From: Taenia hydatigena
Taxonomy: Eukaryota > Platyhelminthes > Cestoda > Cyclophyllidea > Taeniidae
Length of the DNA: 64,000 nt
Direction: 5' to 3'
Assembly: GCA_036345935.2 (NCBI GenBank)
Contig: JADWOT020000001.1
Span: forward strand, 19,189,930 to 19,253,929
Under the pieces are notes generated by a model. The model worked only from the letters and a program-made list of their open reading frames with translations. It was not told the origin of the DNA and searched no databases. The position numbers and the translations under genes are program-made. Below, one piece after another: positions 61,171 to 64,000 of the stretch (positions are counted from its first letter, which is position 1; each line of letters opens with the position of its first letter).

Positions 61171-61407
61171 ATGCAAGATATGGACATCGTTCGTACAAAC
61201 AAAAGGAGGGAACTTAAAACTGAAAACGTCACTTGTGCATACTTTATGGAATGCGTTATGGGTGAGAGGCAACGGTCAGTAATGGAACAAAGTTTTCTTC
61301 AATGGTCGCATATTGTGAGCTGTGATTTTCCTGCAATATATACGCTTTTGGCATTCGCACTGACTTACATGAATTTCGTGGCAGTGTTTTGTTCCATCGC
61401 TGTGTAA
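61171..61407 (+). CDS. 78-codon ORF of the inverted repeat, right copy
   Basis: Counterpart of 34674-34907 with an extended N-terminus (MQDMDIVRTNKRRELKTENV). It has MECVMGERQRSV, then HIVSCDFPAIYTLLAFAL. Relative to the left copy it lost about 18 nt in frame and gained a stop just before the conserved AATAG|GTATGT donor. It would therefore end there, or be a dead copy of an exon. Confidence 0.35.
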   Translation: MQDMDIVRTNKRRELKTENVTCAYFMECVMGERQRSVMEQSFLQWSHIVSCDFPAIYTLLAFALTYMNFVAVFCSIAV

Positions 61408-62142
61408 TAGGTATGTAATTAATGGTATTGCATCGTATGCGTTCATAATGCAACCATAAACAGCGAGGTAAAAAGCGTTAACAGATCAGTTAGCAATAAA
61501 ATTAGCACATACCAAGGAATCAAATAAGGATATTTTCATTGAAGACGCACACTCAAGCATACCATCAGCGACGATTTAATAAGTTTGGTGCAGCTATCAA
61601 CGAGGCTTACAATGCTCATTCTTCCCACTGTCGCACCGCATGCCGAATTGGGACCCAGTCCTTGAGAGTGGCGTTTTGGTTTGAAAACGATGTAAAATTG
61701 ACCTCTAATCAAAAGCAAGTACTTTTTACTTCAGTCAGTCCAGCTGCATCTTTGTAGTTTCTGCCCAATTTTCTGCATCTCAACTGTATCTAATGAAGTC
61801 AGGACCAATGTGGCTCCATTTGAAGAGTGGTGAGAGCAAGGCCCTTTTAGTGCGCGGCTCTTTGATGCTGCAGCGAAAAAGCCATTATTCAGCAAGAGCC
61901 TGTGCAAAACGCTTAATCTATTAACGAAAATATGGCATATTTGTACTTAACAATATGAGGATCATGATAACAAGAAGGAGAATGCTAAGACTTATGCTGG
62001 CCTGACGTAGCTAATGTGTGCCACCTGGGATTATGATTAGTGGCTGCTATTCTCGACACGCAACCGCATATAGTGGCTGCATATTGGCAGACAAGTTATT
62101 TTGGGGAAGTCAACCCACCATGTGAGTCATGATCCTAGAAAG

Positions 62143-62297
62143 TAGTGGACGCATGGGAATTGCATTAATTTTTGATTCTTGATTCAATAATGGGGTTCGT
62201 GACAGACGAATGGATCTGCGAATGCAAGGACTGTCAAATTGTGGCATACTTAATGACAATGTATGAAACATATGGATATGTGAGCGTCGCAAAATAG
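62143..62297 (+). pseudogene. Frameshifted right-arm copy of the signal-peptide ORF
   Basis: The counterpart of 33841-33984. An extra G after the T-run shifts the frame within the signal peptide and creates a TGA. The downstream peptide (WICECKDCQIV) is still readable in the original frame. Confidence 0.5.
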
Positions 62298-62577
62298 TTG
62301 GCCACACCCTTCTAGCAAAGCAGAATAGCTAACAACCAATGATGAGAATTGCATTAGAATTTCGCTATAATTACAACACGGACTTGGTTAAAGTGATGTA
62401 TTTTGCTACGAGCGTTCACTCCTAGTGCTTGCATTTCTCATCACCATCAGAACGACAGCTTTGAATTAATTTTTGTTGCAGTTTGTTCAGGTGCTCATAA
62501 CTTAACCCAAAGGAAGTAAACTAGGTAGATGTGCTGCAATTTGAAAGATTATAGTTTGCTTAGTAACTATAAGTTGC

Positions 62578-62725
62578 CGTTTCTGGCTGGATTTCTGCCC
62601 ATTGGCTTGCTTATTTGTATGTTTGTCCGGCATAGTGGCTATTCGACCGGCTGATTGGGTAACTGGCTCATCGCGTGACTTCCCGCGTCGCCGTCCAAGC
62701 TACCGCTGCATGGATGTTCAGCTCT
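62578..62725 (-). pseudogene. Broken right-arm copy of the exon at 33429-33560
   Basis: Same acceptor (TCAACCTGCAG) as the left copy, but with a TGA in frame, a 16-nt insertion and a GC dinucleotide where the left copy has a GT donor. GC donors are used at low frequency, so the site alone is not fatal; the stop and frameshift are. Confidence 0.5.
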
Positions 62726-64000
62726 CTGCAGGTTGACTAAAATAATAGAAACAGACAGAAATTTGTGAAAAGCAGACAGAGGTGCGGTTTTATGTAAACC
62801 GCAGTGATGCATTTCGTGTTTTTAATTTCTACTCGCCTAAGGATAACAATAGGACGCACGAATCGACCACGAATGTAACACTGAATTAGGTAGTGCGATG
62901 CAAGAATTGCAAGCGCGTTAAAGATTTGTTTTGTCTTTAATAGCCGGAGCAGAATACATAAAATAATTTTAGTCTAAAGGCGTTTCACTTAGAATTATTC
63001 GGAACTAGTGAAGGACTTGCGCGAAATCGAAAACAGGTGCCATAATCTGGCATAAAGAAACGACATAAGCATACGTGCGCAGTTATCATATTCGTAACCC
63101 ACCATGTAAGTAGTCCGCAAATGCAAGCATCCGACCGCAGTAATTATTTTATTTCATCAGGCATAGTGAGGGTCCACGCAGGTCCGTGCGTTGCCATGAG
63201 CCAAATCAGGGCAAAACTTAGTTTAATGGGCAAGTCAAACAAAATGACCTGTAATTACTCATTTGACTTACTGGATGGCACTCTTGCTAACTGAGAGGCA
63301 TTATTTTGTAAAAGTCACGGGCACTTAAGACGAGGCTAGGTCTGACATGGCAATGCTTGCATCGTCCTATCTAATTCCAGCGCATTTTGGGATAGTGCCG
63401 ATGAATCCAGAAATGTACATCTGCCCGAAGATGTCACGGCTAATAATGCAAGACAAAACTGGCGTTGCATTCCGTCGCTTTGTATGTTGTTCCCAACTAC
63501 AGACTTGCGGTTTTCATTAGGCGACTTTATAGGTTGTCACCCGCACCAGCCGACTTTTGCGCATGCAATTCGGCCAGGCATTTGTGTCACTAACAGAGAT
63601 GCTTCGATTAAAGGAGAAGGACAAACTAGCATGCATGACCACAATTGTCGCGACCACCAACGCTAATCATTCTGCGCGCCTTTGCACATAGAATCCATGG
63701 ACATAGCCGAAATTGGGTCTTCATGAATCAAACAGAATTGTCATAGTGCGTAAGAATCTTGCGGAAAATGATTAGTAGAAACTTAATGCATCTGAAGTTG
63801 TATTTTTAAGATGGAAGCTGCAAAATTGAAAAGTGCTGCTGGCTAAGTAAGCGTGCACCAACAACAGTGCGAAAGGACGTGGTCCCAAAGGGCGCAAAGC
63901 TCGCTGTAGACATGGTTTGAACTGACTTTTAACGTTGTTGAGATAAACACACAATGGTTACATGCAACACAGATCAACTACGTGAGAAACTTAATTGTGA

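Larger units (their letters stand above)
60976..64000 (-). repeat. Right arm of the large inverted repeat (cut by window end)
   Basis: Reverse complement of 32158-35120. The inner edge is at TTTGGTTAGCC (60976). The similarity step seen at 33314 falls at 62843 here. Small differences from the left arm include a 16-nt insertion in the exon at 62578-62725, a one-base insertion at about 62170 and an 18-nt deletion at about 61383. The arm continues beyond the window. Confidence 0.9.

Noticed and set aside
32204..63954. 60-codon frame identical in both inverted-repeat arms (32204-32386 plus, 63772-63954 minus)
   Set aside because: Identity here follows from the whole segment being nearly identical at DNA level, so it is not evidence of coding. 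Composition is not convincing.
1..64000. CRISPR arrays, operons, Shine-Dalgarno sites, bacterial-style genes
   Set aside because: No regularly spaced short repeats and no long or tightly packed ORFs; splice-like structure and tRNA-derived repeats indicate a eukaryote.

Overview
This looks like nuclear DNA of a metazoan, most likely a repeat-rich invertebrate. A flatworm or other helminth would fit, but I cannot fix the phylum from sequence alone. There is no operon structure or ribosome-binding pattern. The longest open frame is about 200 codons and is probably noise. Protein-like signal comes in short blocks of 30-100 codons flanked by GT...AG splice signals and pyrimidine tracts, and much of the window is diverged interspersed repeat. 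No frame reads as reverse transcriptase, capsid, helicase or other large enzyme; the only enzyme-like remnant is a short decayed retrotransposon integrase tail. Gene models are hand-built from splice signals and reading phase, so most are tentative.

Layout. 0-4.5 kb: nothing firm. 4.5-7.0 kb: first long copy of repeat family A (plus orientation). 7.3-9.1 kb: second, purine-rich A copy followed by a block D that recurs at 56.7 kb. 9.1-11.6 kb: no gene seen. 11.6-16.1 kb: minus-strand candidate exons of one or more unidentified genes. 17.4 kb: one plus-strand candidate exon. 18.2-19.3 kb: the best gene of the window, a minus-strand ankyrin-repeat gene whose three exons join in frame. 19.8-22.3 kb: plus-strand exon chain of an unidentified gene. 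24.2-26.0 kb: minus-strand candidate exons, one weakly like prefoldin subunit 1, plus a plus-strand CxxC exon. 26.3-30.3 kb: a mosaic of repeat family E (two copies), two tRNA-Asn-like sequences and fragments of family A.

32.2-35.1 kb and 61.0-64.0 kb: the arms of a large inverted repeat of about 3 kb, 26 kb apart, the right arm running off the window. Similarity between arms is a mosaic: nearly identical in the outer third, clearly diverged inward. A third, much older relative lies at 58.1-60.1 kb. 36.6 kb: one spliced-looking exon. 39.8-44.1 kb: blocks B and C with a copy of family A between them; the same B and C lie almost adjacent at 54.8-55.8 kb. 43.1-43.5 kb: a decayed Ty3/gypsy-like integrase tail. 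45.3-46.1 kb: a chain of degenerate zinc-finger exons. 46.8-47.0 kb: an intact small ORF for a predicted secreted cysteine-rich peptide. 47.7-48.6 kb: third copy of family E. 50.6-53.5 kb: long A copy in minus orientation.

There is no visible joint pathway. The window reads as a few host genes with small exons embedded in old interspersed and segmentally duplicated DNA. The most useful leads are the mosaic inverted repeat, the small ORFs that stay open between repeat copies, the secreted cysteine-rich ORF, and the ankyrin and zinc-finger exon chains.
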